From contig NW_006916636.1 of the NCBI RefSeq assembly GCF_000464535.1, positions 152,295 to 216,294 of the forward strand: a stretch of DNA of 64,000 nt, read 5' to 3'. Below are positions 21,832 to 33,458 of the stretch, one piece after another. Position 1 is the first letter of the stretch; each line of letters starts with the position of its first letter. The stretch is from Endocarpon pusillum Z07020. Lineage: Eukaryota > Ascomycota > Eurotiomycetes > Verrucariales > Verrucariaceae. The notes beneath the pieces were generated by a model. It saw nothing but the letters and a program-made list of their open reading frames with translations, had not been told where the DNA came from and searched no databases. The position numbers and the translations under genes were made by a program.

Positions 21832-23142
21832 TCAGTTGTCTTGCTGCTCACCACGTTCTTCATTCCTACGGCCTCTCTCCCGATCCGCCCCAAGCGTATT
21901 CCTTGGCGAGTTGCTTGGACCATACGAGTAGTCCAGCCTCAACTTCCTGCCGTATGTCTCCTTCGTCTCAAGCACCTTCATCGCCTCCATTGCGCTCTTG
22001 ACATCGATGAAGTCGGCGTGGGCGAAACCTCTTGGCTGACCAGTACGTCTATCAATGGCAACGCGTACATCAATGACGTTCTTAATGCCTCTGAAGAGCG
22101 CGTTAAGGTCGCGGTCGGTCATTTCGAAGGACATATTGCCGATAAAGAGGGTTTTGGAAGGTGGGTTGAGAGGCTTTTGTGGTCGTTCTGCGCGATTAAA
22201 GCCGGTGCGCTCGCCGTCCAGCTGGCGGGACGTATATGCGGCGTATTGGACGGCGAGGCGGCGCCCTTCGAAGAGTTGCTGATTCAGGGTCTCGATAGCT
22301 TTGGTGGCGGAGGCGATGGTTTCGAAGTCGACGTATCCAAATCTGCAGATTAATATTGATTAGCACATGTTGCTACCATGGCAGATGCGCGAGCACGCAC
22401 CCTTTGCTAAGACCTCTTGAATCACGGATCAGACGGCATTTTGTGATTGTGCCAAATCGAGTCAACTCCTTTATAAGATCGTTCTCGGTGACATCAAAGA
22501 ACAAATTTCCAATGTAGATGGTTGACTTTGGCTCGACAAGCGCGCCGCCTGACCGACCCCCAGCAGAATCGGATCTACCGCTGGTAGAACCTGCGCTACC
22601 ACTTCCCATGCCAGCGGCATTGCGCACAGTCTCTACTACGTTTGCTGTTGTGTTGGAAACCGCCTCTTTGATCGACTCTGCAGCAGCGTTGATTTTCGAG
22701 GTTGATTCATCACCAGGGATTGAGGCAGACGGAGCGGTATCAGTTCGGATACCCTCACCTGATTGATGAGCAGGCTCTACGTCAGACGATGCAGCGGCTT
22801 CATTAACAGCAGCCTCTGACCCAGATTGTTCTGCGGCGTTTTCGGAATGAATAGCGTCCTCAACTTGCTCCTCCGGCGTGGGTTCTTCCGGGACAATAGC
22901 TGGCTCTTCCTCATCTTGCTCTTTGGCTTCGGCTTCACTGGACGCCCATCTTCGCTGAAAGGCAATTGATGCTGGCTTACTAGAGTATCTAAATACTGAA
23001 TAGGTGGTTGTAGCAAAGGAGCGAGGCTTGGAGAGGAATGACTTGGGTTGGGATGTGAGGAGACGGAAAGCGGTGCGTCGTAATTGAAACCTTGGGAATG
23101 GTCAGCTAAAGTATGTCTCGTTACAGCTGGGTGCACTCACAT
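21832..23142 (-). CDS. Mitochondrial two-RRM RNA-binding protein; start codon split by an intron
   Basis: Exons 23141-23142, 22401-23090 and 21832-22342 give 400 residues exactly in frame. The first exon contributes only AT. The G comes after a 50-nt GT-AG intron (23091-23140), producing MFQLRRTAFRLLTSQPKSF, a strongly basic, Ser/Thr-rich mitochondrial presequence. An acidic linker follows, then RRM1 (STIYIGNLFFDVTENDLIKE, with FGYVDFETIASA after the 58-nt intron) and RRM2 (KTLFIGNMSFEMTDRDLNAL, with GQPRGFAHADFIDVKSAMEA). RNP2 and RNP1 motifs are present in both. The tail is basic and Arg/Glu-rich. A role in mitochondrial RNA metabolism is inferred from the presequence and RRMs. No other in-frame Met near the presequence was found. 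Confidence 0.85.
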
Positions 23143-23387
23143 TGTGCTAGTGATCGCGCTGTGAATGGTTCAGGTCGAGATGTGGGAAGACTTTGAGGAA
23201 AATGTTCGTTTACCTGGAGTAGATTGCAACTTTGCTGGCCGCAAATTTTAGTTAGTAGGGAGATTGTAAGCTAAATTAGCTTACATGGAAAAATATTGCT
23301 TGGCGATCAATTTCTGGCGATGACACACATGATAGGAGGGTTTGACGCATATCATAGAAGCGAGACCAAACTCTTCTAACAGCCAAA

Positions 23388-23441
23388 GACCAAAGCGACC
23401 AAAGCGACCAAAGCGACCAAAGCGACCAAAGCGACCAAAGC
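23388..23441. repeat. Nine-base minisatellite, six perfect copies
   Basis: GACCAAAGC is repeated six times without a mismatch and flanked by partial copies. It lies in the roughly 630-bp divergent interval between the RRM gene (start 23142, reverse) and MMS19 (start 23776, forward). Confidence 0.97.
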
Positions 23442-23775
23442 GACGCCCAAGTATATTACACAGAACAGCGCATTCCATGAAATCTCGCCTCTCGTAAACC
23501 CTGGGCACGGCACATCAAGGGCCCAGGATAACAGGCCGACGCTCTCACGGTTGAAGTGCAGAATCGACTGTGTGATCCACTTCTGTCAACTTGTTCTAGG
23601 ATATACATTCTTGATAGATGGTTGGAATTTGCAATCCTATGTGCGTGCCCAGGATATACAAAGGTAGTGTCTGGCCGGCAAATGTGTCATTTTGACCACT
23701 GCACCTCTATCGTCTCTGTGTTGGTTCTGTGCAGACCTATCCAAGTTCTTCTAGCAGAAGCTACCTAGTTCGGTT

Positions 23776-26700
23776 ATGGCTGTTTCAGATGTGCGCGACT
23801 ATCTGCTCTGCATTGAACATGAAAAGGCAGAGGCATTTCATATCGCAGAAAGAACCGCTCAGAGTGCGTGTGGAGACTCTTCTCTGTGAAATCTCCATCT
23901 GCTCACATGTCTCTAGAATTGCAATCACGAGAAAATACTCTCTTGGATGTCGTACAGTCTCTTGGGGAATACATAAATGATGAAGACTCAAGAATTCGCG
24001 GCCGAGCAGTATCGTACCTCACTGCAGTACTCTCAGCATTGCCGCCCAAGGTTCTTACACGCCAGCAGATCGACGTGCTTTGTCAATTCTTTTGTGATCG
24101 AATAGAAGATGGCGGAGCAATCGAGGGGCTCACAAAATTACAAAGCTTAGACAGATTCACCAACGAAATGGCGCAGGCCGTAATGAGAGCGTGAGTGCGT
24201 GCTGTGTACTTCCTGATAACCGATTTCTACTCCTCATAAGGGAGCATCTGACTGAATGCTTAGAATCTTCGATCGTTTTCATGATCTTCACAACAGGCCA
24301 CAGTCAAGGCGGCATCAGGTTTTCCACCTTTTGAATGAGCTCATGGCTAATCATCGTAGAGGTTGGTCACTCCCTACTTTTTTCTGCGAATTCGTGTTGA
24401 TTTCATGCAGCGTTGCAAAAGATGGGAGATGAGTCATTAGTTGGTATAACAGATCTCGTTAACGGCGAAAAAGACCCCCGGAATTTGATGCTCGTTTTCT
24501 CCATGTGCCGTGTTCTCGTGCTGGAATGGAACATCTCAAATCATGCAGAGATGTTATTTGACTCAGTATATGCCTACTTCCCTATCACCTTCCGACCTCC
24601 TCCAAATGATCCTTATGGCATAACTGCACAAGATCTAAAAGATCGGCTACGGGATTGCATTGCATCCACGAAGCATTTGGCTCCATACGCAATTCCTAAC
24701 CTTTTAGATAAGCTTGATTCAACTTCTCTAGTGGTCAAAGTATGGCTCTTCCACATGTACAGTTGCCGATGCTGACATGAGTGCAGAAAGATGTTCTGAG
24801 GACCCTTCTCGCCTGCGCGCAAGCATACGATGCAAGCACGATGTCTCTGTACTCAATCACTCTCTGGGATTCATTGAAATTCGAGGTACTAAGTGCCCAA
24901 GAGCCGGAATTGGCCGAGGAGACATTGCTAGTTCTCCGAGCCATTGCCGCATGCCTCGCCACAAGCACTCAAACCTCTTCAACAGCCTCACCTTTAGCAC
25001 AGTATCTTCGTCCTATCACCAAAGAATGTATCGAGCATTTGCAGGAACCAGCACAGAGACAAGCCAAGGCTTCTGGTGACATCCTTAAGTCTGTATCATC
25101 TGCTAGCCCGGAGTCCTTCAATCTCGTAACAAAGGCTGTCGCCGCGCCGATAACAACGATATATCAGTCCAGCTCAGAGGTTGCAAAGCATCGTGCACTA
25201 CTTCAGGTATTCGGCCAATTGTTCGATTCCGCGATTGAGGTGTTCGGCACCTGGTCTTCGAAACGTGCTCTTGCAAACTCAGAGAATCCTCTGGAGGCAT
25301 TTTCCGAGAGCCTTCTGGAGATCTACAGCCAAGCTCTGATGAGTACTGTGAAAGAAGAAGTGTCATTCCGTGTTGCAGCAGCTCAGGGCTTGCAAAAACT
25401 TGCTTTGATTTCTGACTTACTACAAGACAACGAGATTGGCATGGTTATCCAACACATGAATGAAGTGATTCTCCGGGAAGAATCGTACAGTCGCGATGAT
25501 CTCAAAAAGACTGCTATGCAAAGCCTAGCAGAGATCTCAAAACACAAATCTCGACTAATCATGGACATCACTTTTCCAGCTTTCATGGCGCAATTACCTG
25601 ACACGGATTCGGAAGCAGAAGCTAGGGGTGATTACCACACCACTTTGGAAGGGCTTGCCGAGGTCAGCGTCGAAAAGGACGTTTTTGACACCCTGGTCAG
25701 GAGGCTCCTGAACAAGCTCGACGTCCTATTGAACACCCACAATGTCGATTCACCGAAGTATACTGGTGCGCTATTGTCAACGCTGCTATTTATCATGGAG
25801 AGGAGAGGTCTCCAAAATGATCCTAACCTCGAAGGTTATTATGATCGTGTTGTGGTTGGTTTGGTTTCAAGAGCTACGACGGCAGCTGCCGCGTCAAACA
25901 ACCTGACGGCTCTGAATAATGTCACTGTGCTGGAAGTACTAGGCAGGGTCAGCAACCTTATTGTCAGGAACGCATCACTTGATAAAAAGGTCACTGCCAG
26001 TGCAAATGTGTATGATTTGTTCTCGTTGCAATCAGGTCTAGAACGACTATCTAGCGCTCCGAACGGCAGCACACTCCAGAGCATCTGGATTCTTTCTACA
26101 TGGCTGTTGGCAGCCATACCACGAGATCTCCAAGCGCCCCTCTTAGAAGCAGCAAAAATATCTGTCACTTTGTCTTCCCTGCTTGCACTCATAGATACGG
26201 ATATCGAGCCGGTGGCGTTCCTTGCGATATCACGCCAGCTTGCCCTCTACATCAACAAACATCTTCCTTCTTCGGCATTGGACATTGCGACAAGCTGGCT
26301 AACCACTTTCTACAATAAAGTGCGATTGGCTCGTGGCGGACAGCTCGATCATGGACAGGCTGATTCAGAGCAAAGCATTTCAAGGATTGTGCGAACAATC
26401 TTTATGCTCTCGAAGGCCTTGATATTACGACTGTCGCCCGATACCAATGCGATTCTTAGAGATTTGTTGTCACTTTTAGATTCATCTAAACACCCTTTAC
26501 CTGTCAATAAATTCGCTGCTTCAAGCTTCGGCGGGCTTCTGGCTCCAGACGCTGTGCTGTCGAAGACCAACGGAGCGCAAATACGTCTCTTGGCTCCGCA
26601 GAAGGTGTTCCAAACACTGGCCCCCTTGATCTCAGCTGGATTCAAATCGTCCTCGCAAGGTGACGAGAAAGAGAATTATCTGACTGCATTGAGCGGCGTC

Positions 26701-27168
26701 ATTGCCTCGATACCTTCAGATATTGTAGTCCCAGAACTGCCAACACTGCTTCCGTTGTTGCTTCAGTCTCTCGATCTATCTGACCAAAGAGTGAAGATTG
26801 CAACACTCGAAACGCTAGCGGTTGTGACTGCAAGAAGCCCCTCGGCCCTAGAGGAAAGTGGACACATCCCATCGCTGGTGAGGCGTCTTGTGAAGACGGC
26901 TTCAATCCCAAAGTCAGGATCTTACAAGGAATCTGAACCAGATACACCAAAGGCGCGACAATTGGCGGTGCGTTGTTTGTTTCTAATGCCTGGTCGTATC
27001 AAGGGATCCGGCTCGCGGACCAACCCGCTGCTTCCCCTTAAGAGAGAGGTTCTGCAAGGCTTGATGAAAGTGCTCGATGACCCGAAACGGGATGTTCGAA
27101 AGGAAGCAGTGGACGCAAGAGGTGCTTGGTTGAGAGGTGTTGATGACGTGGAGGATGAGAGTGATTGA
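23776..27168 (+). CDS. MMS19: MMS19, cytosolic Fe-S targeting and genome-stability HEAT-repeat protein
   Basis: Five exons (23776-23863, 23917-24190, 24264-24361, 24411-24739 and 24787-27168) join to 1056 residues, the usual size. Diagnostic stretches include VLCQFFCDRIEDGG, FTNEMAQAVMRAIFDRF, GEKDPRNLMLVFS and the very conserved ITFRPPPNDPYGITAQDLKD, followed by LLDKLDSTS. The C-terminal half is HEAT-repeat-like, ending with QRVKIATLETLAVVTARSPS and LMKVLDDPKRDVRKEAVDAR, the part that binds CIA partners. MMS19 works with CIA1/CIA2 to hand iron-sulfur clusters to DNA polymerases, helicases and TFIIH components such as XPD/Rad3. Start chosen at MAVSDVRDYLLCIEHEK because this matches the family's N-terminal region. 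Introns are 53, 73, 49 and 47 nt. Confidence 0.95.
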
Positions 27169-27395
27169 GAGTGTACATTATTTGACCAGTTCCCGTTGGG
27201 CAAGGTCGATTTCCAGGTCATTATCTTGCAATCAGCTTACTGACATGGCTATCCGCACAGACAGCGGATTTGTGACTCCAAGAGGGAGGGCTGTATGAAA
27301 GATGGTGTTATCACGGCATCTGTTAGGCACATCGAACATATGGCACGGATTGGGACCTGTTTCTCGCACTGAAGAAGATGGTCATCATGTGAACG

Positions 27396-29179
27396 TCAAT
27401 ATACATATCGGAAATGTGGATTCTCCTTATCCGTCAAATCCTCGAAGGCGGTCTTTTCCGCCTCCTTTTCGTCAAGTTGCATTCGCTCTCTTCGCATGTT
27501 TTCACGCCGAAGGATGAACATCAACGTGACAGCCAGCACGATCACAAGGCAATAGCTACCATTGATGATCAGTCCTCGTGTCGCGAACTGTGAGGAGGGG
27601 ATCTGCGCTCACCTGATTATGATACCAAGCCACAGCTCAGGATAGTGACGTTGCAAGGTCTGGGACTTGACAAGCTGAGGACCCACAATCTGTGTACCTG
27701 ATCAGCATGTTCTTCTACTCTTGGTAGACTTAAAACAGCGTACATTGCCAACACAGTAGAAAACGAAAATATTCGCTGCCATGTAGCTCTTCTTGGTAGC
27801 CCCAGCCACATTAGCCATACCGGTACTCACAGTCAAACTTGTCACGGGCGCAAAGAAGCCGATGACCGTGTAGCCAGCGATAGGCGTAGCAGCATGGTGA
27901 GACCAAGTGCTCTTCCATATCATCGCACAACCGGCAATGACCGGCAGACAGCATGTCATCAGCATAATCAAGCGAATATTGGGCACCTTCAAGCTCAAAT
28001 ACCCGGTAAGAAGTATCGACACAAAGCAGACAGCTCCCAGCGGCATCTGCCACAGCAGAGCCTCGAACGCAGTATAGCCAAAAGTAGAAACGATAAGCGG
28101 TCCAAACCCAGTAACTGCACCGTTCACCGTATACGCGGCGCCCATCATAACCCCGAGAATCCAACACTTCGGATCCAGCACCGCTTCGAGTATCTGGCCC
28201 CACTTCAGCTTCTGGCACCTGACCCCCATCTGGCCCATCCTCAACCTCTCAATCGCCACAACCTTCTCCTCGTCATCAAACCACCACGCACTGGCCGGCG
28301 AATTCGGCAACCAGAAACAGCACACGCCGAACAGCACCGTGATGGCGCCGGCAAGCAGATACAGGTACTGCCACCTCGTCAACGCTCCGCCGGTGATGTT
28401 TGCAAATGCGTAATTCAACGCCGCGCCAATCACCGTCCACCCGCCCGTGGCGGAGTACCACCAGCTCTGCCTCATCGTCTGCTCGGCCTGGGTGTAGTAG
28501 CCGCTCACCACCACCATGAAGGCGGTCGGCATGATGCTCTCGGTGAAGCCGAGGAAGAAGCGCTGGGCGAACAGGCCGCGGTAGCTGGTGACGGCGGCGG
28601 TTAGCATGGCGATGCCGCCCCAGGCTACGACGATGACGCAGAGGACGCGGCCGAGCGAGAAGCGTTGGAAGAGGTAGGTGAGCGGGTAGAGACCGGCGAG
28701 CATGCCGAAGTAGAAGAGCGACGTTGCCCAGGAGAGGCGCGTGGTGGAGATGACCGGCGGGTTGAGGGAGGGTGGGGAGGTGATGGTCCGGAGGGAGAGG
28801 TCGCTCGTCATGCCGAAGACGGCGGCGCCGCCGAGGATGGCCTGGGTTGATGGTGCGGTTAGCTTGGTAGAAAACATATACACATGAACATCATATCAAA
28901 CTGATACATTATCTAAGCGGTCCTAGGGAGGTAGCATACTTTATCATAGTAAACCAGCCCGTAGCCGATCCACATGAACGGCATGAGAATCATGTCTATC
29001 TTGCGCACCACCCTCCTTTCGACCACGGGGTCCCATGATTGAGCATACTCCGGCACGATCGAAGCGGCGACGTCCTTCGCGTCTGATTGAGGAAGATTAG
29101 TCCGCCATGATGACTTGCCGTATCGAGTAATTGAATCTGTTTACTTACCTCTTGCATCTGAAAGACTCGGACGTCTCAT
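27396..29179 (-). CDS. MFS transporter of the Dal5/allantoate permease (ACS) family
   Basis: Exons 29149-29179, 28940-29082, 27744-28841, 27613-27689 and 27396-27555 (reverse) give 502 residues in frame, typical for the family. The N-terminal exon pair carries RRVVRKIDMILMPFMWIGYG and LVYYDK, the family's entry into helix 1. Other signatures are LFYFGMLAGLYPLTYLFQR, FLGFTESIMPTAFMVVVSGY, WYSATGGWTVIGAALNYAFA and NSPASAWWFDDEEKVVAIER in the central loop. About 12 membrane helices are apparent. The tail after the last helix is charged (RRENMRRERMQLDEKEAEK). Relatives import allantoate, ureidosuccinate, vitamins or other organic anions. The substrate here cannot be read from sequence. Plasma membrane location is inferred. 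Confidence 0.92.
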
Positions 29180-30622
29180 ATTTTGCAAACTCCGCTTGAT
29201 TGAGGCTGGAGTATGCACAACTTAAAACAATCTGACGACACAAGGCGCGGACCCGTCTTCGAGACCAAAAAGCTGTTTCAAAGTGGCTTGTGTGTGAGAG
29301 AGTAGATAGATACCTTGGCCGCCCCTGCAACTGATGCTGCAAATTTCGGTTTTCTTTTCCCCACCGCCGAGACTACGACCCCTGACATTATCACTATCAC
29401 TGAGATACTACCCCACTCATCCGCTCTGGTTATGTGGAGTAAACCCCCACTTCATGTCTCATTATATCTGTCACACCCCTCCATCCCATGAACAAACAGT
29501 TTACCCCGCGATCGTTTACACCCAATACCATTGCTCATTGTAGGCAAACTTAGCCGGCCGCTCTGATTAGAGCTGTCTGGAAGGATATATCAACCAAGCA
29601 CTAGGTGGTTCGAAAGCCATTAGCATTGTCCCTTTGGCGGCGTGATTGATGCATCCTTTTTCTCCGACCGCTCCCTACGTAATCAAATCAGTTGTTTTAA
29701 TGATTATGCCATAACAAACAACATCCAACCCCCATCACCAATTCACTCATGCTCTTTTGCCCATTATCCCCATCCCACGAATTCGTCTTGCGTGCGCAGT
29801 CGCCTCGCTCAAAATCTAGTCGAACCACCCTACAAGTAACTAAGTTATTAGTAGTCTGAGATTAGCGAAACCCCTTTGCATCTAGATCCAGATCTGGATT
29901 CTATCCTCATGAAAAACGCCTCGTTCTAGACATGCAGTGGTCTAGATGTGGCTTCTAAGACATCCAACCGGAAAACTTGCGAGTAGTCACCATCACATTC
30001 AGCATGATGCCTGGTCAGCCTTGCAGAGCAAGCCCCCCACCAAGAGAACCTACCTAGCGGCCCCAAGTCCTTTTATCTCTCCGATCCTATAATGAGGCTT
30101 CTTCTCGATAACGGGCAAGGTAGTCATTGGTGTGGCTTTCACTTGGAGAAAATTAAAATTGCCCATTGATCGGCAAGTACTCCGTACTAACTAGTAGCAT
30201 GGCATAGTCACTTGGTGGCTCTAAGCTACTGTAGGGTAGGACGGACCTCTTCGTGAAGGGGGTGTGCGGCTTTCGGGAAAGAGCCTTGCAGCGGGCCTAT
30301 GGGCCTTGAATGAAAGTGTGCAGTGCAATGTAGAGCCGACATGGTTTCTTCCTAAAGGAGGAGTCTAAGCAACCCGCTTCGGCTACGTTGAGTGACACCG
30401 CTCTGCAGTATTTGTGACAGGGTCCTTACTCTGCACGTACTGGAGCTGTGTACTTTCTCCATCTACACATGACAGTTAGACGCCGGCTCTACGGGATGTT
30501 TGCATTGCTTGTACACCTGTCCAATGAAGATCAACTCCTGCTTGCCAGACAATGTTTGTCAAGTACACTCGCCAGTCCAGGTCAGAGATGAATGTGCCCA
30601 TGTCATGACAAGTGAGACCACA
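29180..30622. other. Intergenic stretch between two transporter genes
   Basis: About 1.4 kb with no recognised coding or RNA gene. It includes the promoter side of the MFS gene and the 3' side of the permease gene. There is a TACTCCGTACTAACTAGTA-type short palindromic patch near 30180. Confidence 0.5.
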
Positions 30623-33036
30623 TCATTTTACAAAGCTCCAAATCTCTTTGATCCATGCTTTGAACCCATGTGGCCGCTTTGCCAGAGGTTCCTGATCGAA
30701 ATTCGGCAGGAAGTAGGCATCTTCAAAATCGCTAAGTGAGCGGAACTCTGTTCCATATACGAATTTGTAGATGATAAAAAGTGAGAGGAAGAGGAGGGGC
30801 TGCGAACGTGATTAGCACGACAGGCGGGCACCTCATGGTAAGAGTGGCATGAGAATAGTGCAGGAAACATACCCCAAGATAAGCTCCAAGCAAATCACCT
30901 ATTAGCATGAGCTGAGGCTTAATGGATTGATCCGGTTTCACTGCATCATAGTTCTTGAGAAGATATATTGCTGGCCATCCACTGAACATGACTACCAGCA
31001 AACAACCTGCTAGGCCAAAAATTGCACAAAGAGGTTGCCAGTGAGCTCGGTAATGTCTCTTGCGGTAGAGCTCTTCGTCACGGGAGAAGACGTCTTTCTC
31101 ATCTAACGTCGTGAGACTATACTGTTATTAGACCAAAAGATGCAACGAAAGACAACAATGATGCAATCCACTCACCCTTTTTTGAATCGAAGAAATGCAA
31201 TGCATTCGCTTATGTAGACACAAGCCAAAGTGCTTACGAAGAACGAAGAAAGTGAGAGAATAGGCTGCAGATAATGTCAGTTATACTCTCATGTGGTCTG
31301 TGCACAACAGAAATCTCCTACCTGGTTGTAAGTTCCATCTGCAAGACCGAGAAATGCAAGGAGACCGAAACTTGAGCAGCATATAATTGCAGCTATCGGG
31401 GTATGTCCAGAATTGGTCGTCCCTATGGTGCGCTTGATAAAGTCGTTACCATACAATTGAGCAATTGCAAAAAGAGTACGGCTTGACGCAAAAAGACCAG
31501 TGTTCCTGGCGATCTCAAGGTCAGCAACTGGTCCGGTCCACGTGCAGAGTCTGGGAGCTCACGCAGCTGTATATGCTGAGAAGAGGAAGCAAGCCTTTAA
31601 CAGAGCAGGAAGAACTCTGATCGAGGTATAGCCGACCGCAATGATAAATGGCGAATGCGAAGTTGTGTAGTTCCACGAGGCGAATGGATGGAATAACTTC
31701 GCGTCCATGAAGTTTATATTGAAACCCACCAGGAATGATCCGAAAATATAACAACTAATAGGAACAAGGTACATGAATCGAGCTGAAGGGGCGAGGTCAC
31801 GTCGGGGAGCTTCGGCTTCACCGGCAGTAACAATGACCAAATCCCCACCCATACAGGCGAAAATCGCAAGGGTGGTAGATGTCCTATAAGCGAATGTGTT
31901 AGCTGTCACGAGACCCTCCCTTGAAATATAGCATCACTGTACCAGACTCCAAGGAATCTACCTGTGTGGCCCTGGATCCCAAACTCGCTGCTCTTCTCTT
32001 CTGCATCTGCTGTACTGTTGAAGCCAGCCCACCGAAGGGAAGGCGCCATCGCATGCTGGGTGTAATCTGGTATCATGAGTCGAGTTCGGTCATGGGCCGA
32101 TAGTGTTCCACTTACTCGTTGTCCCAAAAGATTTACCACCAACTGCAAGTATGGTATCAGTAGACCGCCTGTAGCGTATCCTGAGTAGAATATTATACTC
32201 ACCACCAACATTAATAATGATCATTAGTACACATACCCCAATGATAATGAAGTATTTCAACCACTTGACCACACGCTCCAACCGTCCATAGAGCTGGAAG
32301 ATGTCAGCTTTGTCCGTAGCGGTGGATCTGAGCTTTCTACCTGGACGCCGCAGGCGTTAGACAGGAGTGTAATGATCAGCAACCCCGTGATAATTCCTGC
32401 CTTTTGCTCGTTCGCTAGCGTGCGACCATCCGGCAAAAAGTTGTCCGCAATCCTAGCTGCAGCTGATGTGAGTGCTGCCATACTTAGGCATTGAGCAAGA
32501 CTAGATGGTGTCAGTTCATTCCAAACACGTCGATCTGTAGTGGTACTCACCAGTACATTATTCCCACGGCAAAGCCCAAAGCAGGGTCCACAAAGGTATG
32601 CGGAAAGTCAATCAAGGCGCCCGATAGTGGTCTGACAGACACCATCTCGGCCAATGTACGCATAACGGCGATGACAATGAGCCCTGCAACTACGAATGAG
32701 ATCACACAGCCTCCAGACCCTGATATAGATATGATCTGTCCAGAAGTGACAAAAAGCCCTATGCCAATCGTGCCGCTAAATGCAATTGCTGTTGCCGTGT
32801 GTATTAGCACAGGCAATCTCAAGCGCAAATTCGATAGACTCACAGGTGATATGATGCCGTTTGAGCTTTCTGTCGAGCCGATCGTTGTCGAAGAGCCGAC
32901 GAGCGAGGTGACTCCTGGTGCCATTGTGATTGGTGGTGCTCCTGCTGTCAATGCTTTGATGATCACTGCCACCTTGGTACGACCGCACTTCGAATGGACT
33001 GTTAAAACCCTTTGAATTGCTTTCTACAATAGACAT
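30623..33036 (-). CDS. Amino acid permease (YAT-type APC family), 11 exons
   Basis: Eleven exons (32844-33036, 32551-32788, 32341-32500, 32203-32293, 32116-32142, 31943-32066, 31563-31883, 31322-31505, 31176-31264, 30873-31116 and 30623-30799) close to 615 residues with every phase matching. Helix 1 carries LKRHHITSIAFSGTIGIG, with the broken-helix GTIGIGLFVTSG motif that binds substrate in APC transporters. Later segments include ADNFLPDGRTLANEQKAG, VVKWLKYFIIIGVCVLMIII, GEAEAPRRDLAPSARFMYLV and NTGLFASSRTLFAIAQLYGN. The C-terminus reads VYGTEFRSLSDFEDAYFLP, typical of fungal plasma-membrane amino acid permeases. One exon is only 27 nt. The substrate range is not predictable. The gene is divergent from the WD-like gene, with about 420 bases between starts. 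Confidence 0.9.
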
Positions 33037-33458
33037 CCTGTGATATGCCAGCGAAGACCTGGGTGTTTGGTGGGGAGGGGAAGAAAGGAAAAGAGTTTGG
33101 GAGAAGAAGGTTACTTCAACGCATCTTCTAAACCAAATTCTATTACCACTGACGGCACTGCAAGGCAGTCTCCGGGGCTGCTCCTGGCAGCCTCGTCTCA
33201 CCCCACCCGGGCACGTTAGTGATGTTCCTGTCAACAGATCATGCATGATGGTGGCATAGCCCTTGAATTGTGACGCATCACTTGGCAGCATCCTACAGCC
33301 TTGCGTCTCGAGATTAGGCTGGCGGTTCATATGTAGGGTGTTATCCAGCCTGCGAGCGCATGGCAAGGCAGGCTCTGTGACATGATCGTCGAGCTGCCAG
33401 AGGCTGACCAGTAACTGCACTGTTCATCAGTATAATACTCATCCATGCTTCCTTTGGG
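33037..33458. promoter_or_regulatory. Shared divergent promoter interval
   Basis: This 422-base interval separates the reverse permease start (33036) from the forward WD-like gene start (33459), so both promoters must lie in or overlap it. I cannot assign specific factor sites. Confidence 0.5.

Noticed and set aside
21498..22353. Open frames of 103-206 codons on both strands around the RRM gene
   Set aside because: They are antisense or UTR shadows of the RRM gene and lack any family features.
27894..28604. 236-codon forward frame as a gene
   Set aside because: It is antisense to the main exon of the MFS transporter, whose translation is clearly conserved.
31906..32211. Permease exon read straight through GRFLGVWYSDAIFQG
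   Set aside because: This frame ends at a stop. Using the GTACAG donor after GTCTG and the TTATAG acceptor with a CTAAC branch site restores GRFLGVWTSTTLAIF in frame.
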